A model generated the notes under the pieces. The model was not told the origin of the DNA and searched no databases. It saw only the letters and a program-made list of their open reading frames with translations. From Kaiparowitsia implicata GSE-PSE-MK54-09C (GTDB taxonomy: Bacteria; Cyanobacteriota; Cyanobacteriia; Elainellales; Elainellaceae): 64,000 nucleotides of DNA. The DNA lies in NCBI GenBank assembly GCA_019359435.1, contig JAHHHI010000081.1, positions 21,082-85,081 of the forward strand. The letters are read 5' to 3'. The position numbers and the translations under genes were made by a program. Shown here in pieces: positions 52,260 to 62,077 of the stretch (position 1 is its first letter; each line of letters opens with the position of its first letter).

Positions 52260-52775
52260 ATGACGATACTAACACTGACGCCTGCAAACCTTAGAGAATA
52301 TCGAGCACTCCGTCTAGCTGCATTGCATGAACAGCCCCCTGCCTTTGGCACTCCCGCAGAAAAAGAAGAAAAGCTTCCACTCGAAGCAATGGCTTCCCGT
52401 CTTCAAGCATCTAAAGACACCTATATTCTTGGTGCTTTTTCGGATGATAGTCTGGTCGGCACCATACGCTTTTCACGGTTTGAAGAAACGAATGAAAAGC
52501 ATCGTGGCTTTATCGCTGGCCTCTATGTTAGACCCGAAGTTCGGCGGCGTGGCATTGCACGGGCATTAGCAACTGAAGTCCTTGCCCGTGCTCGACGAGA
52601 TACTGGCTTGCGTAGAATACATCTCACAGTTGTCACCGCTCAGGAGGCTGCTATCCAACTCTACAAATCGTTAGGGTTCCGCATTTATGGGACAGAACAT
52701 GAAGCGTTTTCTAATCAAGGCCAATTTTATGATGAGTATCTAATGGAGCTGCTCTTACAGTCCAAAACGAAGTGA
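52260..52775 (+). CDS. GNAT family N-acetyltransferase
   Basis: A 171-residue acetyltransferase. It begins TILTLTPANLREYRALRLAA and has the acetyl-CoA-binding loop in LYVRPEVRRRGIARALATEV (the R-R-x-G-x-A motif) and the typical GNAT end AIQLYKSLGFRIYGTEH. The substrate is unknown. The base and codon use look more AT-rich than the gvp genes before it (for example CTTCAAGCATCTAAAGACACC), hinting at separate origin. It stands 145 bp after gvpK, same strand. Confidence 0.93.
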   Translation: MTILTLTPANLREYRALRLAALHEQPPAFGTPAEKEEKLPLEAMASRLQASKDTYILGAFSDDSLVGTIRFSRFEETNEKHRGFIAGLYVRPEVRRRGIARALATEVLARARRDTGLRRIHLTVVTAQEAAIQLYKSLGFRIYGTEHEAFSNQGQFYDEYLMELLLQSKTK

Positions 52776-52889
52776 CCCTCAGCCAATCACCCAAAGTCTG
52801 GTCACAACCCACTGAGCTGTTGTCCTTTTGACATCCGCTCACAGCTTTCTCAACCCGAAACTGAAGTGAGTTTCATTCTCCATTGAGCA

Positions 52890-54605
52890 CTATTGCACCC
52901 AGCGGGCGCGGTGGGGGCGGGTGTCAAGATGCAGCAAGATCGGATGTGTGGCGTAGCGACCAATGCTGCCGGGCCACCAGGGATCTAGCGCCCAGTATGC
53001 TTGCTGAGCTGAAAGGCTGTGACAATAGAGTTTCACAGCGTCGCCTAGCGGATGACGATGGCTGGCGCGATCGCCCATGGTAGCAGTGACGAACTTAGGG
53101 CAGTGCCAAGTCACAATATGACAGGGGCGCTGAAGGCGATCGCCCACAGCCTGAAGCTGCCGTGCAGTTTGGATGATGCGATCAACCACGGTTTGATTGT
53201 GGGGCATCCACAGGCCGCCTTGGGTGGCGTCAGCCCAGGTATAGGGGCAACCCGGAAGAATCGGCGCAAACAAGTGCAAATTATCAGGGGTCCATTCCTG
53301 AGGGGGCAGGGACAGGGGCAACGGCTGCGGCGGGGTGGGCGCATCGGGGCTGTTGATAGAGGCGCGCTCCATGCACCGGAGTTGATTCAGCAAGTGCTGC
53401 AACGTTTGAGGGCGAGCGCCCCAGCCATGCCACAGCTCGACCAGACGCATCAGCGCCTCCCGCTGATCGTCGGTTTCGGTATAGCGCAGCGGCACCTGCT
53501 GTAGAAATTGCAGTAAGCTCCGATCCAACTGTCGCGCTACATCGACTAGCGCATCAGAATTGGCGTCAGTGAGCGCTGCTGCATCAATGCCTAGGTGCTG
53601 AATCGTCGCGGCCCGAGATGGCAGATCATGCCAAAGGCGATAGGCTTCGGTGAGCCAGTTGCGCTGGTTACCCCGACTCTGGTAGCGGTTGGCAAACTGC
53701 TGAATCTGCTGCATTAACGCGGCATCCAGCACGCTCAGGGGCGCTTGTGCAGACGTGTCTGTCTCTAAAGAGGCGATCGCCGCTTCTCGTGAAGGCAACT
53801 GCCGCCATCCCTGCACGAGGTGCAGCAGCGCTTCTCGCTGATAGGGATAGCCGCCATAGTGGTCAGCGATTGTGCTCACCTGAGCCAGCAGCAATTGCTC
53901 GACCTCAGGATTAGCAAAATCAGGCGGGAGTGCCGGAGCCGTCGTTGAAGCGTTAGCCGATTTTTGGAGGGCGGCGATCGCCTCCTCCTCCGTATCAGCC
54001 ATCAGCCATAACCGGATGCAGCCGACTAGAGCTTGCTGCTGTGCCAACGTGCCCTTATACCGATGGGGCACCTGCGCCACAAACACCAACAGAGCCGGAT
54101 CGACATAGGCCAAATCCTTTGGCAGATCTGCCTCTTGGTGTAACGCGTCTACTAGCTGACTGTAGGTCTTGGATAGCGCTGCAGGGTCGAGCGACTCGAG
54201 TTGTCCAGCCCCTTGATCCTTCGGCTGGGGCACGTATCCCTCCGCCACCCTCGACAGAAACTTGTGGGTGTAGCATCCCCGATCAATGTCCCAAACATCC
54301 TGGCTTTTCCACCCTTGCGCTGTAACGCGATTGGTGATGCTGCGTAAGGTATTAGCGGCTATATGCGCTTGCTGGGGCAAGGTTTCTAGCTGCGCTAACA
54401 GCACTCGATTCACCGGGGCTATCCCTAGCCCAGTCTCCCCATCTGCTAGGGCCGGACTTCTCTGAAGGGCGTGCAGCGCTGCCAATAAGGGTTGATGCAC
54501 CCCTGCGCGAGTCGCTTCTATCAGAAACTGATGATTCCGTTGTTCTGCGGTTAGGTTTCCCATATCCAAATTTTTGAGACATTCCCCATCTACCGCTGTC
54601 ACCAA
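52890..54605 (-). CDS. M15-like carboxypeptidase-fold protein with four internal repeats
   Basis: A 571-residue protein without a signal peptide (557 if the ATG at 54563 is used, which fits better because it precedes NLTAEQRNHQFLIEATRAG). Residues 20-125 form a helical N-terminal domain. Four repeats of about 48 residues follow near 166, 233, 292 and 359, each with a pattern such as LLxFxxQVPxRYxxTxxQxxAL and LWxxWxxR. Residues 440-570 resemble the peptidase M15A fold: HRHPLGDA, then LLHLDTRPHRARW. The Asp of the usual HxxGxAxD motif is Lys525 here, so metal binding may be lost. Function unknown. Confidence 0.75.
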   Translation of the reverse strand: MVTAVDGECLKNLDMGNLTAEQRNHQFLIEATRAGVHQPLLAALHALQRSPALADGETGLGIAPVNRVLLAQLETLPQQAHIAANTLRSITNRVTAQGWKSQDVWDIDRGCYTHKFLSRVAEGYVPQPKDQGAGQLESLDPAALSKTYSQLVDALHQEADLPKDLAYVDPALLVFVAQVPHRYKGTLAQQQALVGCIRLWLMADTEEEAIAALQKSANASTTAPALPPDFANPEVEQLLLAQVSTIADHYGGYPYQREALLHLVQGWRQLPSREAAIASLETDTSAQAPLSVLDAALMQQIQQFANRYQSRGNQRNWLTEAYRLWHDLPSRAATIQHLGIDAAALTDANSDALVDVARQLDRSLLQFLQQVPLRYTETDDQREALMRLVELWHGWGARPQTLQHLLNQLRCMERASINSPDAPTPPQPLPLSLPPQEWTPDNLHLFAPILPGCPYTWADATQGGLWMPHNQTVVDRIIQTARQLQAVGDRLQRPCHIVTWHCPKFVTATMGDRASHRHPLGDAVKLYCHSLSAQQAYWALDPWWPGSIGRYATHPILLHLDTRPHRARWVQ

Positions 54606-54995
54606 ACTAGGGCTGCAAGGCGTGGGATTCGCACTCTTAGCATACCCAGGGGCGTTGTCTATTAAGAATACTGCGGATGTCTAACTTAGGCGCACCTTCC
54701 TCAATCATGGAGGACGTTTTACCCGAGCACCTTAGAACTCACAAATTCAATCTGTAATTTGAATCCGCGAAAGAGACTGAGGGTGCAAAGCTCACACTGA
54801 TCACTTGCTTAAAGCCCTATTTCCATCCCAGACTCCTCATAACTTCCGCATCATTAGGAGAACGTGTCTTGCAGATGAGCTATTAGGAATCTCAAGGTAA
54901 GGATTTGAGGGGTGTGAGCTTTACCCACACCCCTCAAATCTTTCTCTGTATTAGAAATTCTCTGCATTAGGACTATTGTGATTCCTCCCCTGCCC
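54606..54995. other. Intergenic gap with hairpin repeat
   Basis: No gene is seen. It holds the perfect hairpin at 54901-54940. Confidence 0.45.
54901..54940. repeat. Hairpin repeat, copy 2
   Basis: GATTTGAGGGGTGTG (54902-54916) and CACACCCCTCAAATC (54926-54940) form a perfect 15-bp stem. TTTCTC follows, so it may also terminate transcription on the plus strand. Its arms resemble those of the element at 7479-7521. Confidence 0.65.
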
Positions 54996-55289
54996 TTATT
55001 CCCAGGTGCTCACCGACCGCAACACATCGGGGATGATGGCTTGAGGCGGAAACTCTAACAGGGTTTCTCGGAGGCCCAGGTAGCCAGAGTTGGTAAATGC
55101 AGACAGCATGCGCTCCAGCGCAACCCATACCTCTGAGTCAAACTCCCAATCTTGAGCATAGGGAGCATGAGCGGCGATCGCCCGAAGTGCCCAAAAATAG
55201 CTATTCCGCACCACCGAGCCTTGCTTTTTAAAGGCTGGCACATCCTCTTGATGCAGCTTCAGAATGTCGTCTTCAATCCTAGCTCGCAC
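54996..55289 (-). CDS. Small helical protein of unknown function
   Basis: A 97-residue protein with a basic/acidic helical start (RARIEDDILKLHQEDVPAFK), a central SYFWALRAIAAHAPYAQDW and EVWVALERMLSAFTNSGYLG. I do not recognise the family. It starts 13 bp after the GspE-N-domain gene on the same strand and is probably co-transcribed with it. No membrane segment is visible. Confidence 0.6.
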   Translation of the reverse strand: MRARIEDDILKLHQEDVPAFKKQGSVVRNSYFWALRAIAAHAPYAQDWEFDSEVWVALERMLSAFTNSGYLGLRETLLEFPPQAIIPDVLRSVSTWE

Positions 55290-55302
55290 AAATACGCCCG
55301 CC

Positions 55303-55752
55303 CTATCCCACCCAATTCACATCATCTGCCGACGGGGGCGGCACAGGAGCCGGCATGATTCGCTTTTGCTGCTCTCGCTTGGGGGCGGGCTGAACTCGAG
55401 TTAAGGCTTGCGGAGGGGCAGCATGATCGTCTAGCTGACCCGCTGCTAAACGGGGATTGCGCCTCAGCCGCTCTTTCTCAATGTTTTTTTGCTCCCGCTG
55501 CCAGCGCCCATAGGCACTGCGCTCTGGCATTGCCACTTTTTGCAACACCCACTCTACTGTCTGCTCCTTCACCCAGCCGCGAGCGACGATCACCTCACCA
55601 AATTTCATACCCGTCGCCTGCTGATCATTTAGGGCTACATCCACTTGGTCTGTGGTCAGCAGTCCAGCTTCTAGCAAATACCCCCCCAATCGCTTCGGTC
55701 TAGAGGGAGAAGCCGCAGTATTCACTTGGTAGCGATCGCTCCTGTCTCGCAT
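55303..55752 (-). CDS. GspE N-terminal-like (MshEN-type) domain protein
   Basis: A 149-residue protein. Residues 20-75 (RLGGYLLEAGLLTTDQVDVAL, cited in parts, then GMKFGEVIVARGWVKEQTVEW) match the MshEN/T2SSE_N domain that sits before type II/IV secretion ATPases, where it can bind cyclic di-GMP. Here it is a stand-alone domain with a basic, proline-rich tail and no ATPase. A free-standing version could act as a partner or regulator of a secretion or pilus ATPase. The role is inferred only from the domain. Confidence 0.75.
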   Translation of the reverse strand: MRDRSDRYQVNTAASPSRPKRLGGYLLEAGLLTTDQVDVALNDQQATGMKFGEVIVARGWVKEQTVEWVLQKVAMPERSAYGRWQREQKNIEKERLRRNPRLAAGQLDDHAAPPQALTRVQPAPKREQQKRIMPAPVPPPSADDVNWVG

Positions 55753-56460
55753 AGCATGTCACCTCAACGCCATCAAAAATAGAATAGATAGGTTTATCCA
55801 GACCAGACTGAGAATTGACTTGCTGCACCCAGTTACACCGTCGTCTACCTTGCCGCTTTGTTAAGCAGCTTTATAGATTTTAGCCGAGCCATTTCATCAC
55901 CTGCATCAAGTTTAAAGATGAATGGCTCCTATAGCCTCTGTCCGCAGAGGGTTTCAGCCGCTACATTGCACTTTGTGAATGCACCTGTGCGGTTAAATTC
56001 ATTGCCCTAGTGTTGCCTTAGTATAGCAATTGCTTTACTGGAGCTTTAAAGTATGGGACACGTCGGGGATCATCGCTACCACAGTCATCCAACATAAAGC
56101 GACTGGCCTGCGCCAGTTAGGGATTGCCCATCGTCAACGGCGCTTCTCTCTTAGTGCTGTTTAGCAGAATTGGCAGACATGCCTTGGGCGATCGCCACAT
56201 TCCATCGCCTCATTTCTATAAAAGACCTAAAGTTAAACCCAGTTCTTAAAATGCCTCCCTAATATAGGAGTCAAGCACGAAGGAATCCAGTATGCTCACA
56301 AGAGCGCCTTGGCGTGTTAAATCACAGGCATCTCTGTATCCATCTACACAGAATCCGTTTGCATCCGATTGGCACCGTGTTTATGTATCCGAGTTGTTTG
56401 CACAGAATGTGTTTGCCAATGTTCGCAGGCACTTGAGCGCCACCCACCAGGAAGGATGAC
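55753..56460. other. Long leader region upstream of fbp
   Basis: A 708-bp region with no recognisable gene. CTGGC-CTGC-GCCAG forms a small hairpin near 56103-56116. The ribosome-binding site AGGAAGGA (56450-56457) lies just before fbp. Promoters of the divergent minus-strand gene and of fbp must lie here, but I cannot place them. Confidence 0.45.
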
Positions 56461-57555
56461 ATGACCGAGTTAGATCAATCCTTAGACCCATCAGTCAACC
56501 CATCAGCGGTGTTTGAACATAAGCACACCATCGACCGCGACTGCACTACCCTGCCGCGCCATGTCTTGCAGCAGTTGCAAAGCTTCTCCCCAGAAGCGCA
56601 AGACCTAAGCGCCATCATGAATCGAGTCGCTCTAGCTGCCAAGCTGATTGCGCGTCGCCTCACACGGGCCGGGCTAATGGAAGATGCCCTAGGCTTCACT
56701 GGCCGCACGAATGTGCAAGGCGAAGCGGTCAAAAAGATGGATATCTACGCGAATCAGGTGTTTATTTCTTCGTTTGAACAAAGCGGTTTAGTATGCCGCT
56801 TGGCCTCAGAGGAGATGGATAGGCCCTATTATATTCCTGAAAACTGCCCGCTCGGGCGTTACACCCTGCTCTACGACCCGATTGATGGCTCGTCTAATCT
56901 AGATATCAATATCAACGTAGGGTCTATTTTTGCGGTGCGTAAGCAAGAGGGCGACGATATCGACCGCACTGCTCAAGACTTGTTGCAAGACGGGCGCGGG
57001 CAAATAGCGGCAGGCTATGTGCTCTACGGCCCCAGCACTGTGCTGGTCTACTCGATCGGCAAAGGGGTACATGCCTTTACGCTTGACCCTAGCCTTGGGG
57101 AGTTCATCCTATCTCACGAAAATATTCGCGTGCCTGATCACGGCCCTGTCTACAGCGTCAACGAAGGTAATTTCTGGCAGTGGGATGAATCAATTCGCGA
57201 CTACACCCGCTATGTGCATCGGCATGAGGGGTATACCGCGCGCTACGGTGGCGCGTTGGTGGGTGATTTCCACCGCATTCTGTTTCAGGGCGGGGTATTT
57301 CTATATCCCGGCACCACAAAACAGCCTGAGGGCAAACTACGCCTGCTGTATGAGTCGGCTCCCCTTGCCTACTTAATTGAGCAGGCAGGCGGGCGAGCCA
57401 GTACGGGCGCACAAGAAATTTTGGATGTTGTAGCAGACAAGCTGCACATGCGAACCCCGCTGGTAATCGGCAGCAAAGACGATGTAGCGCTGGTGGAGTC
57501 ATTTATCGAGAATGGACGACGCCAAGCGCTGATCAGCCCTAAAGCAGGGAATTGA
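56461..57555 (+). CDS. fbp: Fructose-1,6-bisphosphatase class 1
   Basis: A 364-residue enzyme of the FBPase class 1 family that removes the C1 phosphate of fructose bisphosphate in gluconeogenesis and the Calvin cycle. The metal site is in RLASEEMD and [20 protein letters not shown], the active-site region GNFWQWDES with [14 protein letters not shown] follows, and [21 protein letters not shown] binds substrate. Cyanobacterial class 1 enzymes have redox and AMP control. The start follows AGGAAGGA. It is upstream of zwf and opcA, the usual cyanobacterial order. Confidence 0.96.
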   Translation: MTELDQSLDPSVNPSAVFEHKHTIDRDCTTLPRHVLQQLQSFSPEAQDLSAIMNRVALAAKLIARRLTRAGLMEDALGFTGRTNVQGEAVKKMDIYANQVFISSFEQSGLVCRLASEEMDRPYYIPENCPLGRYTLLYDPIDGSSNLDININVGSIFAVRKQEGDDIDRTAQDLLQDGRGQIAAGYVLYGPSTVLVYSIGKGVHAFTLDPSLGEFILSHENIRVPDHGPVYSVNEGNFWQWDESIRDYTRYVHRHEGYTARYGGALVGDFHRILFQGGVFLYPGTTKQPEGKLRLLYESAPLAYLIEQAGGRASTGAQEILDVVADKLHMRTPLVIGSKDDVALVESFIENGRRQALISPKAGN

Positions 57556-57997
57556 AGCGCGGGTTCACTCTGCATCGACGGGTTTGTTTCTCTAGGTGTG
57601 GTCGTAGGTGTGGATGCAGTTGTGAGCTAAGTATTGTGATTTAAGTATTAAACGTCACATCCTAAAAGAGCATCTGGCAAGTAAAAGAAGGAAGCGGTAC
57701 AACGTAGAAATGATGCAAAAGGGAAAAAGCAGATCTGCAAACCTCTATTGCAAATCTCTAGACGGTAGATAGGGACTTTTACATAACCGCGATGAGATAT
57801 AGGCAGGGGGCGATCGCCCTTCATCCCCATTATTCTTAGACTCAAAAACGACTCAAAAACTCAATCGAGCGCCAGCTCAGCACTAGTCCCAACATCCCCT
57901 AAACGCTCCGTCTAATGGGCTGCGTCATTCCTACTATTAGTCAAGCCCTGTTCAACTGTTCTCTAATCCCAATCACTCGTTCATTTTTTCACCGCTT
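57556..57997. other. Gap between fbp and zwf
   Basis: Over 440 bp without a gene. It includes GTATTGTGATTTAAGTATT-type AT-rich sequence and a HIP1 site. A separate zwf promoter is likely here, but no clear -35/-10 pair is called. Confidence 0.4.
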
Positions 57998-59527
57998 ATG
58001 GTAACTCTACTCGAAAACCCCCTTCGCGTTGGCCTACAGCAAGACCGCATCCCCGAGCCGCAGATTCTGACCATCTTTGGAGCCAGCGGCGACCTAACCC
58101 AGCGCAAGCTTGTCCCCGCGCTTTATCAGATGAAGCTAGAGCGCCGTCTGCCGCCAGAGCTCACCATCGTTGGCGTCGCTCGGCGCGAATGGAGTCACGA
58201 CTTCTTCCGTGAACACATGCGCGAAGGCGTCGAAGAATTTGGAGGTGGCCTCCGCAGCGAAGCAATCTGGGAAGATTTTGCCAAAGGGTTGTACTACTGC
58301 CCTGGCGACATCGACAATCCTGAGAGTTACCAAACCCTCAAAACTCTGCTAGCAGAATTAGATGAAAAGCGCGGCACGCGGGGCAATCGCGTGTTTTATC
58401 TATCGGTAGCCCCTCGGTTTTTTGGCGAAGCCGCGCAGCAGTTGGGGGTAGCTGGTATGCTCAACGATCCCAAAAAACAGCGGCTCATTATTGAAAAACC
58501 CTTCGGTAAAGATCTCACCTCAGCTCAAGTGCTCAATAGTGTTGTGCGAGATGTGTGCAAAGAGTCGCAGATCTACCGCATTGACCACTACTTGGGCAAA
58601 GAAACCGTCCAGAATCTTCTGGTGTTCCGGTTTGCCAACGCCATTTTTGAGCCGCTGTGGAACCGGCAGTTTGTGGATCACGTGCAGATCACCGTGGCTG
58701 AAACCGTAGGGCTAGAAGGGCGTGCTGGCTATTACGAGACCGCTGGTGCCCTGCGCGATATGGTGCAGAACCACATCATGCAGCTGTTTTGCCTCACGGC
58801 GATGGAAGCACCTAATGCCTTAGATGCCGACAGCATCCGCAATGAAAAAGTGAAAGTGCTTCAGGCCACCCGGCTGGCTGACCTAGAACGGCTCGATTTA
58901 TCGGCCATTCGTGGGCAATACACCGCCGGTTGGATGAAGGGTGAACAGGTGCCAGGGTATCGTTCAGAAGATGGGGCCAGTGATGAATCCACCATTAATA
59001 CCTACGCTGCCATCAAGCTTTATATCGACAACTGGCGCTGGAAGGGGGTGCCCTTTTATATGCGTACCGGCAAGCGAATGCCGAAAAAGGTGACAGAGAT
59101 CGCCATCCAGTTCAAAGAGGTGCCGTTTCTCATGTTTCAGTCGGCTGCTAAGCAAGCAAATCCCAACGTATTGGCAATGCGAATTCAGCCCGACGAGGGC
59201 ATCTCTCTGCGGTTTGACGTCAAAACACCGGGCAACTCCCTTCGCACTCGCTCAGTGGATATGGATTTTCGTTATGATGCGGCCTTTGGTCAACCCAGCA
59301 CAGATGCCTATAGTCGATTGCTGGTAGACGCCATGTTAGGGGATCAGACCCTATTTACTCGTGGCGATGAGGTGGAGGCCTCTTGGCGCATTCTGACACC
59401 GCTACTGAATGTATGGGATAGCCCTGCCGATCCCAGGTCAATTCCGTTTTATGAAGCAGGTACGTGGGGGCCTGTTGAGGCAGAACTGCTCTTGAACCGT
59501 GATGGACACAAGTGGCGACGGTTATAG
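57998..59527 (+). CDS. zwf: Glucose-6-phosphate 1-dehydrogenase
   Basis: A 509-residue dehydrogenase, the first step of the oxidative pentose phosphate pathway and the main NADPH source in the dark. It has the NADP fold [20 protein letters not shown], the catalytic [19 protein letters not shown] and IEKPFGKDL. Length and motifs are normal for cyanobacteria. The start ATG 57998 lies close to the family N-terminus. opcA, whose product activates this enzyme, lies 230 bp downstream. Confidence 0.98.
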   Translation: MVTLLENPLRVGLQQDRIPEPQILTIFGASGDLTQRKLVPALYQMKLERRLPPELTIVGVARREWSHDFFREHMREGVEEFGGGLRSEAIWEDFAKGLYYCPGDIDNPESYQTLKTLLAELDEKRGTRGNRVFYLSVAPRFFGEAAQQLGVAGMLNDPKKQRLIIEKPFGKDLTSAQVLNSVVRDVCKESQIYRIDHYLGKETVQNLLVFRFANAIFEPLWNRQFVDHVQITVAETVGLEGRAGYYETAGALRDMVQNHIMQLFCLTAMEAPNALDADSIRNEKVKVLQATRLADLERLDLSAIRGQYTAGWMKGEQVPGYRSEDGASDESTINTYAAIKLYIDNWRWKGVPFYMRTGKRMPKKVTEIAIQFKEVPFLMFQSAAKQANPNVLAMRIQPDEGISLRFDVKTPGNSLRTRSVDMDFRYDAAFGQPSTDAYSRLLVDAMLGDQTLFTRGDEVEASWRILTPLLNVWDSPADPRSIPFYEAGTWGPVEAELLLNRDGHKWRRL

Positions 59528-59757
59528 CAACCTAGACAAGAAAAGGAATCAGGTTGTGCCTTCTCAAATCGTTCGACCTGATTCAACTGCCCTAGATATA
59601 AGGCAGGTTGCAATAGGTCTAGACTAGATTCACAAGATTTGCTCAAAATGCGTCACTTTACACTGCGATCGCCCAATAGCCTCCTAGATTTATCCCCTCT
59701 ATCTATCTGTATCCTCTGACCCTAACTACCCCCTAGATTCCTTAGCTCTACATAACT

Positions 59758-61083
59758 ATGTCTACTCCTCTTGTTGCATTGCAAAAGCCAAAGGATATTT
59801 CCCTTAGTGAGATTGAGGCTGAACTGAGCCAGATCTGGCTAAACCAGGCGGGCGATAATCTTTCCCCCGTGGCGACTCGCGCTACAACCTTTAGCATGGT
59901 GATTTATGAGCCCGAGGAGTTTCAGCAGCTTCTGGCGGTATTGGGCTACTACAAAGAACCCATTGATGGCATTCACGGAGAGCATACTAAAGCGGCCGTG
60001 TGCGAAGCCCAGAAAGCGATGGGGCTGATGGTGACGGGTCGGGTTGACCAAGAAACGCTGGCACAGTTGCGGAATGAGGTGTCCAAGCTGCCCCCCGAGC
60101 GGCTGAAGGTATCGAATATGAATATGCGTGGCTTTAGCATGAGTGATGCGATCGCCGCTCAAAATCCCTGCCGCATCATCACCCTCTGCCCCGAAATAGG
60201 GGGAGACGACACCGTGACGGCCCAGGTATCCGCCTATTGCCCCATCCAAAAAAGCGGGATGTCGGGCATGGTGTGCTGCGAATACATCACCCTACGAGGC
60301 TCTAAATCGGCGATTCATCGAGCGGGTGAATTGGTATCGTCGCTGATGATCCCCAACCTACCCCGGTTTGCTTGGTGGAAGGCAACCCCCAATCCAGAGC
60401 AGGGCTTATTTCAGGCTCTAGCCAAGAACTGCCATTGCATCATTCTCGATTCTAGCTATTTCAGCAATCCCGAATCTGAATTTGTCAAAATGCAGGATTT
60501 GGTAGAGTCGGAAACCTTTGTGGCGGATCTAAACTGGCATCGGCTGTCGGTCTGGCAAGAGCTAACGGCAGCCGCCTATGATCCTCCTGAACGGCGCTCC
60601 TCCCTGTTAGAAGTAGATCGCGTCACGATTGACTATGAGCGAGGCAATGCGGCCCAAGCGCTGATGTTTTTGGGCTGGTTGGGCAGCCGCCTGGGATGGG
60701 AGCCCATCTCATATTCAGAAGCGAGTGACGACTATGAGCTGAAGCATATTCACTTCAAAGGTACTAACGGCAGAGCGATTGAGGCGGAGTTGGCAGCAAT
60801 TCCCGTGGCCGACTCTGGAGAGATTGTGGGGGATTTGATTGGGCTGCGGCTGGCGTCTACCAATCCCAATGCAAACTGTGCCACCATTCTCTGCTCAGAG
60901 ACGACGGGCTGTATGCGGATGGAGGCAGGCGGTAGTGCTCAGTTTAGCAAGACCGAACAGGTGACGGCTATTCCCGATCAAAAGGCAGAATATCTGATGG
61001 GGCAACAGCTTCAACGCTGGGGGCGAGACGTGCTGTATGAAGAGAGCTTAGCGATTGTGGCTAAGATGCTGCACCTGAGGTAG
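59758..61083 (+). CDS. opcA: Glucose-6-phosphate dehydrogenase assembly protein OpcA
   Basis: A 441-residue protein that activates cyanobacterial glucose-6-phosphate dehydrogenase and passes on redox signals. Residues 50-110 (FQQLLAVLGYYKEPIDGIHG, then AVCEAQKAMGLMVTGRVDQET) look like a peptidoglycan-binding-type helical module, a regular part of cyanobacterial OpcA. The rest is the OpcA domain, with SAYCPIQKSG, MVCCEYITLRGS and LPRFAWWKATPNPEQG; cysteines here are candidates for thioredoxin control. It completes the fbp-zwf-opcA set. Confidence 0.96.
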   Translation: MSTPLVALQKPKDISLSEIEAELSQIWLNQAGDNLSPVATRATTFSMVIYEPEEFQQLLAVLGYYKEPIDGIHGEHTKAAVCEAQKAMGLMVTGRVDQETLAQLRNEVSKLPPERLKVSNMNMRGFSMSDAIAAQNPCRIITLCPEIGGDDTVTAQVSAYCPIQKSGMSGMVCCEYITLRGSKSAIHRAGELVSSLMIPNLPRFAWWKATPNPEQGLFQALAKNCHCIILDSSYFSNPESEFVKMQDLVESETFVADLNWHRLSVWQELTAAAYDPPERRSSLLEVDRVTIDYERGNAAQALMFLGWLGSRLGWEPISYSEASDDYELKHIHFKGTNGRAIEAELAAIPVADSGEIVGDLIGLRLASTNPNANCATILCSETTGCMRMEAGGSAQFSKTEQVTAIPDQKAEYLMGQQLQRWGRDVLYEESLAIVAKMLHLR

Positions 61084-61195
61084 AAGGCTGCCCTGCGGTG
61101 CTTAAACGCGACAGTCGCGGTAGGCGGGGCCTGCTGTAGAAGCCTCCAAGCTTGTGGTTGGCCCTTACTTCTGTCTGCCTGATGCGGGCGATCGC

Positions 61196-61232
61196 TCTGG
61201 GAATAGTTCTGGGAATAGTTCTGGGAATAGTT
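61196..61232. repeat. 12-bp tandem repeat between opcA and miaE
   Basis: The unit TGGGAATAGTTC occurs three times in succession, the last with GTTG in place of GTTC. Confidence 0.8.
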
Positions 61233-61252
61233 GAGTTGATTAGGCCAATTCT

Positions 61253-61293
61253 ATTTCTGTGGAACCCTCATTCGGCAAGGGTTCCACAGAAAT
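61253..61293 (+). terminator. Perfect 15-bp hairpin between opcA and miaE
   Basis: ATTTCTGTGGAACCC (61253-61267) and GGGTTCCACAGAAAT (61279-61293) pair perfectly across an 11-base loop. It lies 170 bp after opcA and 67 bp before miaE. Without a T-run it could be a weak terminator or a leader structure of miaE. Confidence 0.6.
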
Positions 61294-61359
61294 GGAGAAG
61301 CCTGTCAGCACTTGAAACTCTACATTTTTATTCTCCATTAATTGGGGGTCTCTCACACG

Positions 61360-61992
61360 ATGACCGTTGCAGACTCACTGTTGCCCGCCAGCGCTGCTGG
61401 TGGCAGCCCTGCCAGTATTAAATTTCTGAAAACGCCAACCTCGCCTGACTGGATTGAGCAGGCGATCGCCCATCTGGATACCATCCTGCTCGATCACTCC
61501 CACTGTGAGCGGAAGGCAGCGGGTGTGGCGCTGAACCTGATGTTCCGCTATCCGTCGAGTACTAAACTGGTGCGCACGCTGACGGCGATCGCCCAAGAAG
61601 AGTTAGAACACTTTGAGCTAGTGAATCAATGGCTTGAGCGGCGAGGGGTAGCGCTGGCGCCCCTTCCGTCGCCGCCCTATGGCGCGGGGCTGAGCAAGCA
61701 AATTAGACCGCAAGAACCCCATCGAATGCTAGATTCGCTGCTGGTGTCGGCGCTGATCGAAGCGCGGAGCCATGAGCGACTAGGGTTGCTGGCGTCGCAC
61801 TGCCCCGAACCCGACTTGGCCGCGTTTTATCGTGGACTGATGGCCTCAGAAGCGCGCCACTACGGCGTGTATTGGACGCTGGCCACCACTTATTTTGAGC
61901 GGTTCGAGGTGGATCGGCGGTTAGCCCAGCTAGCCGACGTGGAAAGTCAGTTACTCACCCGCCTGCATCCCCAGCCTCGCATTCATAGCTAA
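61360..61992 (+). CDS. miaE: tRNA-(ms2io6A)-hydroxylase MiaE
   Basis: A 210-residue di-iron monooxygenase that hydroxylates the isoprenoid side chain of 2-methylthio-N6-isopentenyl-adenosine at position 37 of tRNAs reading UNN codons. The carboxylate/histidine ligands lie in HCERKAAGVALNLMFRYP, AQEELEHFELVNQWL, LIEARSHERLGLLA and ASEARHYGVYW. I use the ATG at 61360; the frame starts six codons earlier. It follows opcA on the same strand beyond a hairpin. Confidence 0.94.
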   Translation: MTVADSLLPASAAGGSPASIKFLKTPTSPDWIEQAIAHLDTILLDHSHCERKAAGVALNLMFRYPSSTKLVRTLTAIAQEELEHFELVNQWLERRGVALAPLPSPPYGAGLSKQIRPQEPHRMLDSLLVSALIEARSHERLGLLASHCPEPDLAAFYRGLMASEARHYGVYWTLATTYFERFEVDRRLAQLADVESQLLTRLHPQPRIHS

Positions 61993-62077
61993 GAGTGCAT
62001 GGGTCATGCGGTTCACGGTTTGAATTGTTGTTTGAACTCACTTTTCAAGGTTAAAAAATCAGAATTTATTGAATTCC

